A stretch of 64,000 bases of DNA from Penium margaritaceum. Lineage: Eukaryota > Streptophyta > Zygnematophyceae > Desmidiales > Peniaceae. The DNA lies in contig SZWC01000811.1 in NCBI GenBank assembly GCA_023375785.1, positions 99,684-163,683 on the forward strand. The letters run 5' to 3'. Positions 1 through 10,500 of the stretch are shown here, in pieces. The position numbers and the translations under genes are program-made. Within the stretch, counting starts at the first letter, position 1. Every line of letters begins with the position of its first letter. Below the pieces are notes generated by a model that had not been told where the DNA came from, searched no databases, and saw only the letters and a program-made list of their open reading frames with translations.

Positions 1-1312
1 GGTAGCCACACTGTGCCACTACATATTGAAGGTAATTGTACTTGCTAGTCAATAAGTAGTATTTGCAAACCATTATGTTCGACTCTGACCATTTGTGACT
101 CTTGTTATGAGTTGTCAAAGTTTACCACACATAGTGACATTCTTTGGTCATGGTCAGTGACATATGCCTACTTTCATTGTTCATTTTGCATGGTATCCAT
201 ACCGAGCCACGACTTATTGAAGGTCCTTGTGCTTGCTAGTTCATACCTGGTGTTCCCAAGCCATTGTTTCCCCCTCTGACCATTTATGACTCGTATTATG
301 AGTTGTCAATGTAGACCAAACACAGCGGATTTTATTGGTCAAAGGCAGTACATATGCCGACTTTGGTCGGTCAATGTGCATGGTAGCCACACTGTACTAC
401 TACTAATTGAAGGTCGTTGTACTTGCTAGTTGATAACTGCTATTCCCAGACCATTGTTTCCCCCTCTGACCGTTTGTGACTCGTGTTATGGTTGGTGAAC
501 GTCGACCACCCGTATTGAAATTCCTTGGTCATGGCCAGTGACATATGCCTAGTTTGTTTGTTTGGTGTGCATAATCGCCACACCGTGCCACTACAGATTG
601 AAGTTCTTTGTCCTCTCTAGTCAATACATAGGGTTCCCAAACCATTGTCTCTCCCTGAGATCATTTGTGACTCGTGTTATGAGTTTTCAATGTTGACCAC
701 ACATAGTGGACTTCTTCGGTCATAGTTAGTGACATATGCATCCTTTGGTTGGTCACATCATGCCACTACTTGTTGAAGGTCTTTGTACTTGCTAGTTGAT
801 AACTAGTGTTCCCAATCCATTCTTTCCCCCTCTGACCATGAGTTTTCAACGTTGACCACACACTGTGAAATTTTTTTGGTCATGGTAAGTGACATGGGCC
901 TAGTTTGGGTTGTCACTATACATGGTTACCACGCCGTGGTACTACGTATTGAAGGTCTTTGTGATCTCTAGTTGATAGCTAGTCTTCCCAAACCATTGTT
1001 ACCCCCCTCTGACTATCTTTGACTCGTGTTGTGGGTTGTCAACGTTGACCACATGAAGTGAACTTCTTTGGTCATGGTCAGTGACATATGCTTACTTTGC
1101 TTTTTCACTGTGCATGGTAGCCACACTCTGCCACTACATATTGAAGGTATTTGTACTTGCTAGTCGATAAGTAGTATTCACAAACCATGATCTTCCACTC
1201 AGACCATTTGTGACTCGTGTTATGAGTTGTCAACGTTAACCACACATAGTGACCTTATTTGGTCATGGTCAGTGACATATGCCTACTTTGGTTGGTGATC
1301 GTGCATGGTATC
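1..1312 (+). repeat. ~190-bp satellite array, block 1 (plus orientation)
   Basis: Tandem monomers of about 190 bp begin at 1, 192, 382, 573, about 745, 924, 1116 and 1307. Each opens with a GGTAGCCACAC-like head, followed by a TGACCATTTGTGACTCG-like core and a TTTGGTCATGGTCAGTGAC-like tail. The types occur in the order 1-2-3-4-5-6-1-2. The type-5 monomer near 745 lacks about 20 bp of its head, so this higher-order unit is 1115 bp instead of about 1143. The block is interrupted inside a type-2 monomer by copia-1. No host gene is seen; short open frames here are by-products of the repeat. Confidence 0.95.
1308..1312. repeat. Target-site duplication of copia-1, left copy (GTATC)
   Basis: GTATC immediately precedes the terminal TG of the left LTR and recurs directly after the terminal CA of the right LTR at 7530-7534. 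Joining the flanks restores a normal type-2 satellite monomer, which confirms the element ends. Confidence 0.9.
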
Positions 1313-2000
1313 TGTCGACTAGCCTGAGGCAAACGGACTAGAAAACAGGGCCGACACAAAGCACCTACCGTCCACTCCTAGCATTTCAGCTAGGAGAAGA
1401 TGTCACCCTCAGGATCACGGTTCCACACTGACCAGTTCCTAGGCAATCACTTGCTAGCAACTGTGTCCACTTAACACTTGGTCACTTTCGCGCGAGGTGC
1501 TAGTCAAAGACTAACTCCTGGGTCTTAGACCAACCAGTGTCTTCTTTATATTGTTCCTTAGTTGGAGAACTCTGTGAGGAGCATCTAAGGCCAGATTGTG
1601 TAATTAGAATGAGGAATGAGCCTGGTATATATAGTCCTAGGCCTGGCTTCTAAGGTGTGTGGGTAGTGGCACTTTTGGGATGGTTACTCCACACCACCTC
1701 ACCAGTCCGCCAATTGGCGCATCCACTGACCGCCAAATGGCGCACTCTCCTGATGCATGGAGAAATGTCTAAGAAACTTCCCCTGTGCTCGAATGGTCAA
1801 AAACCTTCTACGCACATCAAGACTCGATCGCAGGACCTGTTGTTCCTATGTCCAACATGCTATCCGTTGCGCTACACTTCTGGTGTCTCGCTTGGACTTG
1901 CACCACGAACAAGGTTTGGGAGACTTACTCCAAGGGAGCAGTACATGCCCAACCTGTCCGTCAAGCCATTGCAGTGGCCATGGGATATAGAAGAACAACA
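1313..2000 (-). repeat. copia-1 3' LTR
   Basis: This 688-bp direct repeat matches 6845-7529 along its length. In element orientation it starts TGTTGTTCTTC (at 2000) and ends GTCGACA (at 1313). TATATATA at 1626-1633 is a plausible core promoter, leaving a U3 of about 370 bp; the other LTR has the weaker ACATATAG there. A small indel block near 1830 distinguishes the copies. Confidence 0.9.
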
Positions 2001-2014
2001 ATCTCTCCCTTGAA
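2001..2014 (-). other. Polypurine tract of copia-1
   Basis: Read on the minus strand, a purine-rich stretch containing AAGGGAGAGA lies directly against the 3' LTR start (TGTTG...). This is the position where plus-strand cDNA priming occurs in LTR retrotransposons. Confidence 0.7.
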
Positions 2015-2075
2015 CCTTAGGCCACCTGCTCTGGTAGCTCTCGGTTGAGTTTGTGCACGTCAACATTCTTGGTCC

Positions 2076-2574
2076 TTAGTTCTCATTTCTTGCATCCACC
2101 ATGCCGACTCCTTGAGCACCTGCAACATGCAAGTTGCTGTATAGAGGCTTTGTCAAGAAGTCCGCAAGCATATTCTTGGTTGCTACGTGCTCCAGTTCTA
2201 CAACAACCTTGGCGACAAGATCAAGTTAGTAGTGGTACCGAATATCGATGTGCTTTATACGCCGGGAGCTCATGTCATCCTCTGCCATAGCGATGGCACT
2301 TTGGTTGTCGATGCGGATGACCGTTGCTTCCTCTTGTGGAGCCTTAATCTCCTCAAGCAAACTACGAAGCCATTGCGTTTCCTTGCACACTTCGGAGAGT
2401 ACAATGTACTCCGCCTCAGCAGTAGAAACTGAGACGCAGTCTTACTTCCTGCTTGCCCAAGTGACGCACCACCGTTGAGAAGACAGACAAACCCTGAGGT
2501 GGACTTCCTGTCATCAATCTGTCCTCCCCAGTCCGCGTCACTATAGCATGTTTGTCGCAGCAAGTCTGATCCTT
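2076..2574 (-). pseudogene. copia-1 RNase H domain, frameshifted
   Basis: RNase H removes the RNA strand during reverse transcription. The copia hallmarks are visible but split over frames. YSDADWGG-like and RKSTSGFV motifs are read in one frame near 2500-2570. A STAEAEY motif and IDNQSAIAMAEDD follow in another frame near 2280-2430, and the end (HIDIRYHY, then LADFLTKPL) reaches a TAA at 2076-2078. The domain therefore has at least two frameshifts relative to the RT upstream, plus in-frame stops. It cannot be made as one polypeptide with RT. Confidence 0.75.
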
Positions 2575-3870
2575 CTAGACCTCCAAACCGAAGTCGATGT
2601 GCAGAGTTTTTTTGAGGTAGCCAAAAATTTGCTTCACAGCTTGCCAATGTTCTGGCCCAGGGTTGGCCACAAACCTGCTCACCTGACCCACCGCATAAGC
2701 AATGTCAGGTCGCGTTCCCACCATCGCGTACATGAGGCTCCCAACTGCGGACTGGTACGGAATGGTTTGCATCTCCCACTGGTCTGTCTCGTTGCTTGGT
2801 GACATCGAGGAGGAGAGCTTGCAGTCGGAGGGCATGGGGGTTCTGACGGGTTTGCAGTCCTCCATGTTGTAGCGCTTCAAGACTTCCATGATGAACTTGG
2901 TCTGGTTGAGCCCGATGCTGCCTGCTTTGCGGTTGCGGTGAACAGCAATCCCGAGGTAGTACTCAAGAGGTCCCATATCCTTCATCCTAAACTTGCTGGC
3001 CAAATATTTCTTGAGGTCCGTAAGGGCCTCTTGCAAGGGAGAACACATGATGGGATCGTCTACGTACAACGCCACGAGCAGCTGGCCACGTTCGTCCTCT
3101 CGTACATAGACGCTGGGGTCATTCTTGCAATGTGCAAAGGAGATCTTAGCCATGAAGCTGTCCATCTCCTTGTACCAGATCCGTGGGGCCTGTTTCAGCC
3201 CATACAACGCCTTCACCAGCTTGCACACCTTACCCTCGGGTGCTTTGACACCTTCAGGTACCTCCATTAGCACCTCCTCGTCGAGCTTCCCATAAAGGAA
3301 AGCTGTCTTTACATCCATCTGGTGGTTCTCAAGGTCTTTGGCGGCTGCGACGGCAAGCAGGGATCTGATTGAGGCAAACGTGACAACCGGTGCAAAAGTC
3401 TCATCGTACTCAGACCCTGAGCGCTGTGAGAATCCTTTTGCCACGATCCTTGCCTTGTACTTGTCGATGCTATCATCTTGCTTCCGCTTCAACCTGAGCA
3501 CCCACTTTGAGCCCACCACGTGAGCGTTAGCGGGTCTGTCCACCAGCACCCATGTGCCATTTCCTTCGATGGACGCGAGCTCGATGTCCACCGCCTCCTT
3601 CCACTTGGCCGCATCGGGCCTTGCCTGCGCCTCAGCCACAGTGAGCGGCTCTCCCTGAGCCAAACAGGACCAGCTCAGTCCAGTCCAGCTTCCGATGTCA
3701 GCGTCGTACTTTGGAGTTTGTTCTCTTTGTCGTGTGTTGCGACGTTGTATTGCTGGTGGATCTTCACAATGTTGTTGCTCTTGTGTTACTGGCTTTCCTG
3801 AAGTTAGGTTTTCTTCTTTTGAAGCGCCACTGGCCTCCGAGCTGTTTTTAGAGGCCTCGGACGTCTCCAA
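2575..3870 (-). CDS. copia-1 reverse transcriptase (open segment of broken pol)
   Basis: A 431-codon open frame holds a copia-type reverse transcriptase (RVT_2 family), which makes cDNA inside virus-like particles. Residues 1-75 are a Ser/Glu-rich linker from integrase. The RT runs from about residue 85 to 335: WVLRLKRK near 123, KARIVAKGFSQ near 139, QMDVKTAFLYG near 184, ALYGLKQAPR at 221-230, and the catalytic YVDD at 269-272. The frame continues toward RNase H (MYAMVGTRPDIAYAV near 385) and then terminates early. The first ATG is only the first Met after an in-frame stop; in the live element this was internal to a polyprotein. The domain looks intact, but integrase upstream and RNase H downstream are damaged. 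Confidence 0.88.
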   Translation of the reverse strand: METSEASKNSSEASGASKEENLTSGKPVTQEQQHCEDPPAIQRRNTRQREQTPKYDADIGSWTGLSWSCLAQGEPLTVAEAQARPDAAKWKEAVDIELASIEGNGTWVLVDRPANAHVVGSKWVLRLKRKQDDSIDKYKARIVAKGFSQRSGSEYDETFAPVVTFASIRSLLAVAAAKDLENHQMDVKTAFLYGKLDEEVLMEVPEGVKAPEGKVCKLVKALYGLKQAPRIWYKEMDSFMAKISFAHCKNDPSVYVREDERGQLLVALYVDDPIMCSPLQEALTDLKKYLASKFRMKDMGPLEYYLGIAVHRNRKAGSIGLNQTKFIMEVLKRYNMEDCKPVRTPMPSDCKLSSSMSPSNETDQWEMQTIPYQSAVGSLMYAMVGTRPDIAYAVGQVSRFVANPGPEHWQAVKQIFGYLKKTLHIDFGLEV

Positions 3871-4143
3871 CTCAGTGTCAGAGCTCGCCGCTGCGTCAGC
3901 CTACGCAGCCGCTCTCCCTGCCACACCACTGATCTTCATGGTCTGCTGTACTGGCACCACTTGCCAGTTTTTGGGAGCTTGATCTCCTCACTCCACCAGA
4001 ACAAACTGCTCTCCCTGCTTTGGAGCTTGGGTGGGATCAAGAATCTCTTCCTTGCCTGGTTTCCTTTCATGAAAGGTTACGTCCCGGCTGGTGATGAGTC
4101 ATCTTCCTGCCAGGTCCCACAGGCGGTAGGTCTTGTGGGCCGT

Positions 4144-5349
4144 CTAATAGTCCACCATAAGGCACTTTCGCGCTCTTGCATCCAGCTTGCCGGCACCCTC
4201 ACCCGCCTGGATCTTTGCCCATGCGGTGCAGCCAAAAACTTTCAGGTGTGATGCGTCCGGCTTCTTCCCTGACCAAACGTCTTGTGGCCTCATCTGTTGT
4301 TTTCCCTTCTTCTTTCCGTGCCTAACTAGAGCAGCCGATGGAGTTAGGTTGACGAGATAGCATGCCGTTCTTGCCGCTCCCGCCCAGAACCGCGGTGGAA
4401 GATTTGCATCAAAGAGCATGCTACGCACCATGCCGAGGATGGTCTGATTCATCCGTTTGGCAACATCATTGCTCTGCGGCGTGTAAGGCGTTGTGGGCTG
4501 GTGGCTCATCCCATGTTGACGCAATAAGCCCTCGCATGCCTTGTACTCTCCACCGTTGTCGCTTTGCATCACTTTGACTTTCTTTCTGGTCTGCCACTCC
4601 ACCATGGCGACAAACTCCTCCAACTTTTCTCTGACCTCTCCCTTTGCTTTGAGGAAGAACATCCACACCTTGCGACTGTGGTCGTCTATGAAGGTCAGAA
4701 AATACTTACTACCACCATTTGATGCCATACGAAAGGATCCACACACATCGGTGTGAACCAGGTCAAGGGCTGATTCTGCATGGCGACCATTGCGCTCAAA
4801 GTCAGTTCGTTTGGTCTTGCCTTGGACGCAAGGTTCACACAGGCTGCCACACCCATCCTTCTTGCAACCATCCATGCCACGGACCAGCTGTTGTTGCTCG
4901 ATGACTTGGAGCATGCAATTTGCAACATGCCAAAAGCGTCTATGCCATAAATCAGCATCTTCGTCTTTTGCGGCAGAGGATGGTTTTTCAGTTTTCGTTG
5001 GTATGCTCTCTTGTGTCGGTGTCAAGACCACTGCCTCCGCTGCACCCGCATGACCCTCGTTTTCCGAGCTCTTTGCTGCCGTTGTCTTCAGTACGTAGAG
5101 TCCGTCAACCCGTGGAACCTGTGCCACGAGATCTTTGTTGGCGTAGAGGACCTTGATGTCCTCGTTCCTGGCGATGACCGCCTTCTTCTGTGTGAGCACC
5201 ACCGTCATGTCGTTGTCCGTTGTTTTTGACACGGACAGAAGGTTTGCCGCAAAGGAGGGCATGTAGACCACGTCATGTAGCCGTAGATCCTTCTCTGCAC
5301 CATTGAGGCTGATGCTCACCAGCTTGTCGCCCACGTCCTTTGCGTTCAC
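4144..5349 (-). pseudogene. copia-1 integrase region (protease tail, zinc domain, core)
   Basis: The 401-codon open segment covers the end of protease, the GAG-pre-integrase zinc domain (LWHRRFWH, then C-x2-C in LCEPCVQGK), and the integrase core that inserts cDNA into chromosomes. The first Asp is in LVHTDVCG and the second in QSDNGGEY. The expected catalytic Glu of the GVAER-type motif is Lys (DVAKRMNQ), and the spacing after the second Asp is about two residues short. Codons AAA and GAT at the altered positions are each one G-to-A change from Glu and Gly. TAG ends the segment at VDY, and further stops separate it from RT (TGA near 4096). A catalytically dead remnant is likely. Confidence 0.82.
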
Positions 5350-5406
5350 GACGCTACCGTTTGCGCATCTGAACCGCGGATCGGTGGGGCCGATGGAGAC
5401 AAGTTA

Positions 5407-6464
5407 AGCCTGGTCATTGCTAGAGTGATAATCGGTGCCGGAGTCAAGCCCAAAAGCTCCTGGCCTGAGCAGCACCGCTCCTTTTGCTGGAGGTGTGCTC
5501 TGTGCCATCATGTTGGTGGCTTCTTTGCCATCCTTTTTGCTGCCTTTGTTCCCACCACTTCTGCCGTCTTCATTCTTTGGCGACCTGCACTCTCTTGCCC
5601 AGTGCCCAGGTTTGCCACAATTGTGGCAGTTACCCTGTCACTTGGGAGCCTTGCCGCCATTGTTTCCTCCGCCACCACCGCTTCCGCTCCCGCCTTTCTG
5701 ACCATAGGCTGACCCTTTGCTCCCGCGGCCACCATAGCGTGCGGCATAGGCTGAGAAGTTAGCCTCACTTCCGGTGCGGCGCATGGCCTCGTTTCGCACG
5801 TACTCAGACACTGCCGTGTACGTCAGGTCATCCTCCTTCCAGCCGCCCATGACGGTGATCATTGGGCTCCAGCTCTCCGGTAGCGCCATGAGGAGGATCA
5901 TAGCTTGCATGTTTTCGTCAAGGTCCCAAATCATCTCGCAAACCTCACCAGGGAGTCCTTCAAACTCCTGTAGGAAATCGGGGGTTGATTCGTCCTCATT
6001 CACCCGCATGCTGATCAGCCGTTGTAGGATGAATAATCTGTTTGTGAGGGAGGTGGATTGGTGCACACGCTTGAGCTTGTTGTAAGCTTCGGAAGCCAGC
6101 GTGTACCCGGCAATGATGGGAACATACTTCTTGGCTATCGTGTTACTGAGGAATGACATGACAATATCATTTCGATCCATCTATGCCTCATGTTTGGATG
6201 TGCCTTCCCCGGGAACCTGCTCCTCTCCCTTCAGTAGCTTGATGAAGCCACGCACTTTCATCGCCAGGTGAAACTGCCATCTCCAAAGGGGAAGTCAATC
6301 CCCTCAAAAATGGGGATTCCTCCCAAGGGTCCAAGACCTTGCGGCAATGACGTAGAACTCGCATTTGCTCCAGTGGTCTGCCCCGTGGTAGCCACTGTTG
6401 AGTTTGAGGACTGCCCTACGGCAGCCCCCACTCCTCCTGATGGGTCAACCATTTTCGTTGCCAT
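5407..6464 (-). pseudogene. copia-1 gag and start of protease, with internal stops
   Basis: Gag forms the virus-like particle and binds RNA. A possible start (MATKMVDPSG) lies at 6464 in one frame. The main gag frame runs from about 6260 to 5638 and contains a TAG just before MDRNDIVMSFLS and a UBN2-like capsid region (YNKLKRVHQ, MRVNEDES, WSPMI). A Gly-rich tail follows, then after a TGA at about 5636 the zinc knuckle CHNCGKPGHWAREC (C-x2-C-x4-H-x4-C) at about 5590-5632. A protease-like LDSGTDYH follows, then TAA at about 5405. The order gag-zinc knuckle-DSG is standard for copia. Several stops and one frameshift make it non-functional. Confidence 0.75.
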
Positions 6465-6824
6465 TATCTACTTCCCACGTCTCTGCTGCGTTGAGGCCGA
6501 TATAGGCCGATGTTAGCAGATGTCTGGTACCGGTATTACGATGAAGATCCGTTGCTTACCCCTCCAGCCAATGTTCACCTGCACATAGAGAAGATATCTA
6601 CACCAACACACCCAGGGTCTTGCCACCAAGGGCAGAGCTTGTCCTGGTTGGGACACAAGGGTCGTACCTCCAAGGGCAGAGCTTGTCCTTGGTCCCTGTG
6701 TGTTGAGTGTAGACCAAGCCTTTGGAGCTGATGAAGCTGATGGAACTGAAGAAGCTGATGGAGCCGGCGTGTGCACCTGGAGACAACGTACCATAGATTA
6801 GCAAAGCGTGCCTTACAACTGGTC

Positions 6825-6842
6825 AGCGTGGGCCCATAACCC
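6825..6842 (-). other. copia-1 primer-binding site for half-tRNA(iMet)
   Basis: The plus strand reads AGCGTGGGCCCATAACCC two bases from the inner end of the 5' LTR. TGGGCCCATAACCC equals the anticodon stem-loop of eukaryotic initiator Met tRNA as I remember it, and AGCG also matches the tRNA if three bases are skipped. The element RNA (minus strand) would therefore pair with an internal part of the tRNA, not its CCA end. That is the arrangement known for Drosophila copia, which primes with a 5' tRNA half. Confidence 0.7.
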
Positions 6843-6844
6843 TT

Positions 6845-7529
6845 TTTCAACCAGCCTGAGGCAAACAAACTAGAAAGCAGGGCCGACACAATAGCACCTG
6901 CCATCCGCTCCTAGCATTTCAGCTAGGAGAAGATATCACCCTCAGGATCACGGTTCCACACTGAGCAATTCCTAGGAAATCACTTGCTAGCAACTGTTTC
7001 CACTTAACACTTGGTCACTTTCGCCCAAGGTGCTAGTCAAAGACTAACTTCTGGGGCTTAGACCAACCAGTGTCTTCTTTATACTGTTCCTTAGTTGAAC
7101 AACTCTATGCGGAGCATCTAAGGCCAGATTGTGTACTTAGAATGAAGAATGAGCCTGGTACATATAGTCCTAGACCTAGCTTCTAAGGTGTGTGGGTAGT
7201 GGCACTTTTGGGGTGGTCACTCCACACCTCCTCACCATTCCGCCAATTGGCGCATCCACTGACCGCCAAGTGGCGCATTCTCCTCATGCATGGAGAAATG
7301 TCTACGAAACTTCCCCTGTGCTCAAAAGGTCAAAAACCTTCTGCGCACATCAAGACTCATTCTCCCGGTTCTTCCTAAGTCCAACATGCTATCCGTTGCG
7401 CTACACTTCTGGTGTCCCGCTTGGACTTGCACCACAAACAAGGTTTGTGGGACTTACTCCAAGGGAGCAGTGCATGCCCAACCCGTCCGTCAAGCCATAG
7501 CAGTGGCCATGGGGTATAGAAGAACAACA
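6845..7529 (-). repeat. copia-1 5' LTR
   Basis: The 685-bp partner of 1313-2000. The outer end is intact (TGTTGTTCTTC on the minus strand), followed outside by GTATC at 7530-7534. The inner end has degenerated: the expected TGTCAACC reads TTTCAACC. Sequence between this LTR and gag (about 6465-6824) is untranslated leader with no recognised gene. Confidence 0.88.
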
Positions 7530-7534
7530 GTATC

Positions 7535-10500
7535 CACACTGTGCCACAACTTATTGAAGGTCCTTGTGCTTGCTAGTTGATACCTGGTGTTCCCAAACCA
7601 TTGTTTCCCCCTTTGACCATTTGTGACTCGTGTTATGAATTGTCAACGCTGACCACGCACAGCGGATTTTTTTGGTCAAAGGTAGTACATATGCCTACTT
7701 TGGTCGGTCATTGTGCATGATAGCCACACCATGCTACTACTGATTGAAGGTCATTGTATTTGCTAGTTGGGAACTGATAGTCCTAGACCTTTGTTTCCCC
7801 CGATGACCGTTTTAGACTCGTGTTATGGTTGGTCAACATAGACCACCCATATTCAAAAGCTTTGGTCATGGTTAGTGACATATGCCTAGTTTGGTTGTTT
7901 GGTGTGCATAGCACCCACACTGTGCCACTACGTATTGAAGTTCTTTGTGCTTTCTAGTCTATACATACAGTTCCAAAACCATTGTCTCTCCCACCGACCA
8001 TTTGTGACTCGTGTAATGAGTTGTCAATATTGACCACACAAAGTGGACTTCTTCGGTTATAGTCAGTGACGCATGCATCCTTTGGTTGGTCACTGTGCAC
8101 GCTAGCCACACCGTGCCACTACTTGTTGAAGGTCTTTGTACTTGCTAGTTGATAACTAGAATTCCCAACCCATGGTTTCCCCCTCTGACCATTTCTGACT
8201 CCTGTTATGGGTTTTCAACATTGACCACACAGTGTGAACTTCTTTTGGTCATGGTTAGTGACATATGCCTCCTTTCGTTTGTCACTGTCCATGGTTAGCA
8301 CGTGGTGTCACTACGTTTTGAAGGTCTTTGTGCTTTCTAGTTGATAGCTAGTCTTCCCAAATCATTGTTACCCCCTCTGACTATCTGTGACTCGTGTTGT
8401 GAGTTGTCAACATTGACCACATAAAGTGAAATTCTTTGGTCATGTTCAGTGACATATGCATACTTTGGTTGGTCACTGTGCATTGTAGCCACACTGTGCC
8501 ACTACAAATGGAAGGTATTTGTACTTTCTAGTCGATAACTAGTATTCACAAACCATTATCTTCCACTCTGACCAGTTGTGACTCGTGTTATGAGTTGTCA
8601 AAGTTTACCACTCATAGTCACATTCTTTGGTCATGGTTAGTGACATATACCTACTTTGGTTGGTCATCGTGCATGGTATCCACACCGTGCCACAACCTAT
8701 TAAAGTCCTTGTGCTTGCTAGTTGATACCTTGTGTTCCCAAACCATTGCTTCCCCTTATAACCATTTGTGACTCGTATTATGAGTTGTCAATGTTGACCA
8801 CACACAGCAGATTTCTTTGGTCAAAGGCAGTACATATGCCTACTTTGGTCAGTTATTGTGCATGGTAGCCACACCGTGCTACTACTGATTGAAGGTCGTT
8901 GTACTTGCTAGTTGAGAACTGATATTCCAAGACCATTATTTCCCCCTCTGACCATTTGTGACTCTTGTTATGGTTTGTTAGCGTTGACCACCCATAGTGA
9001 ATTCTTTGGTCATGGTCAGTGACATATGCCAAGTTTGGTTGTTTGGTGTGCATAGTAGCCACACCGTGCCACTACGTATTGAAGTTCTTTGTCCTTTCTA
9101 GTTGACACATAGAGTTCCCAAACCATTGTCTCTCCCTCTGACAATTTGGGACTAGTGTTATGAGTTGTCAATGTTGACCACACTTAGTGGACTTCTTTTG
9201 TCATAGTCAGTGACGTATGCATCATTTGGTTAGTCACTGTGCACGATAGCCACACCGTGCCACTACTTGTTGAAGGGGTTTGTACTTGCTAGTTGATAAC
9301 TAGTGGTCCCAATCCATTTTCCCCATCTGACCATTTGTGACTCGTGTTATGAGTTTTCAACGTTGACCACACACAGTGAAATTCTCTTGGTCATGGTCGG
9401 AGACATATGCATTCTTTGGTTGGTCATTGTACATGGTTACCACGCCATGTCACTTTGAATTGAAGGTCTTTGTGCTTTCTACTTGATAGGTAGTGTTTCA
9501 AAACCATTGTTACCCCCTCTGACTATCTGTGACTCGTGTTGTGAGTTGTTAAAGTTGACCACAAGAAGTGAAATCATTTGGTCATGGTCAATGACATATG
9601 CATACTTTGATTGGTCACTGTGCATTGTAGCCACACTATACCACTACATGTTTAAGATATATGTACTTGCTAGTCAATAACTAGCATTCACAAACCATTA
9701 TCTTCCACTCAGACCATTTGTGACTCGTGTTATGAGTTGTCGAGGTTTACCGCACATAGTGACGTTCTTTGGTCATGGTCAGTGACATATGCCTACTTTG
9801 GTTTTTCATCGTGCATGGTATCCACACCGTGCCACAACGTATTGAAGGTTCTTGTGCTTGCTAGTTGAAACCTGGTGTTCCCAAACCATTCTTTCCCCTT
9901 CTCACCATTTGTGACTCGTATTATGAGTTGTCAATGTTCACCACACGCAACGGATTTCTTTGGTCCAGCGCAGTACTTATGCCTACTTTGGTCGGTCATT
10001 GTGCATGGTAGCCACACCGTGCTACTACTGATTGAAGGTCGTTGTACTTGCTACTTGAGAACTTATATTCCTAGACCATTGTTTCCCCTTCTGACCATTT
10101 GTGACTCGTGTTATGGTTGGTGAACATTGACCACCCATATTGAAATTCTTTGGTCATGGGCAGTGACATATGCCTAGTTTGGTTGTTTGGTGTGCATAGT
10201 AGCCACACCGTGCCAGTACGTATTGAAGTTCTTTGTCCTTTCTAGTCGATACCCAGGGATCCGAAACCATTGTCTCCTCCTCTGACCATTTTGGACTCGT
10301 GTTATGAGTTGTCAATGTTGACCACACGTAGTGGATTTCTTCGGTTATAGTAAGTAACGTATGCATCCTTTTATTGGTCACTGTACACGCTAGCCACACT
10401 GTGCCACTACTTGCTGAAGGTATTTGTACTTGCTAGTTGATAACTAGTGTTCCCAACCATGGTTTCCCCCCTCTGACCATTTCTGACTAGAGTTATTAGT

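Larger units (their letters stand above)
1313..7529 (-). mobile_element. Ty1/copia LTR retrotransposon (copia-1), full length but decayed
   Basis: The element is 6217 bp, bounded by TG...CA and flanked by GTATC duplications. It lies on the minus strand: 5' LTR 6845-7529, primer site next to it, gag 6464-5638, protease/integrase 5400-4144, RT 3870-2575, RNase H to 2076, purine tract, 3' LTR 2000-1313. Integrase before RT is the copia order. Most of gag-pol is in one frame but carries several stops and at least two frameshifts in RNase H. The two LTRs differ by many substitutions and small indels, so the insertion is not recent. HOR phase is preserved across it: type-2 heads at 1307 and 8675 are 1146 bp apart once the element and duplication are removed. 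Confidence 0.93.

Noticed and set aside
8760-8830. W-box (TTGACC) regulatory sites in each monomer
   Set aside because: A six-base word repeated by tandem duplication is not evidence for binding; no gene is nearby.
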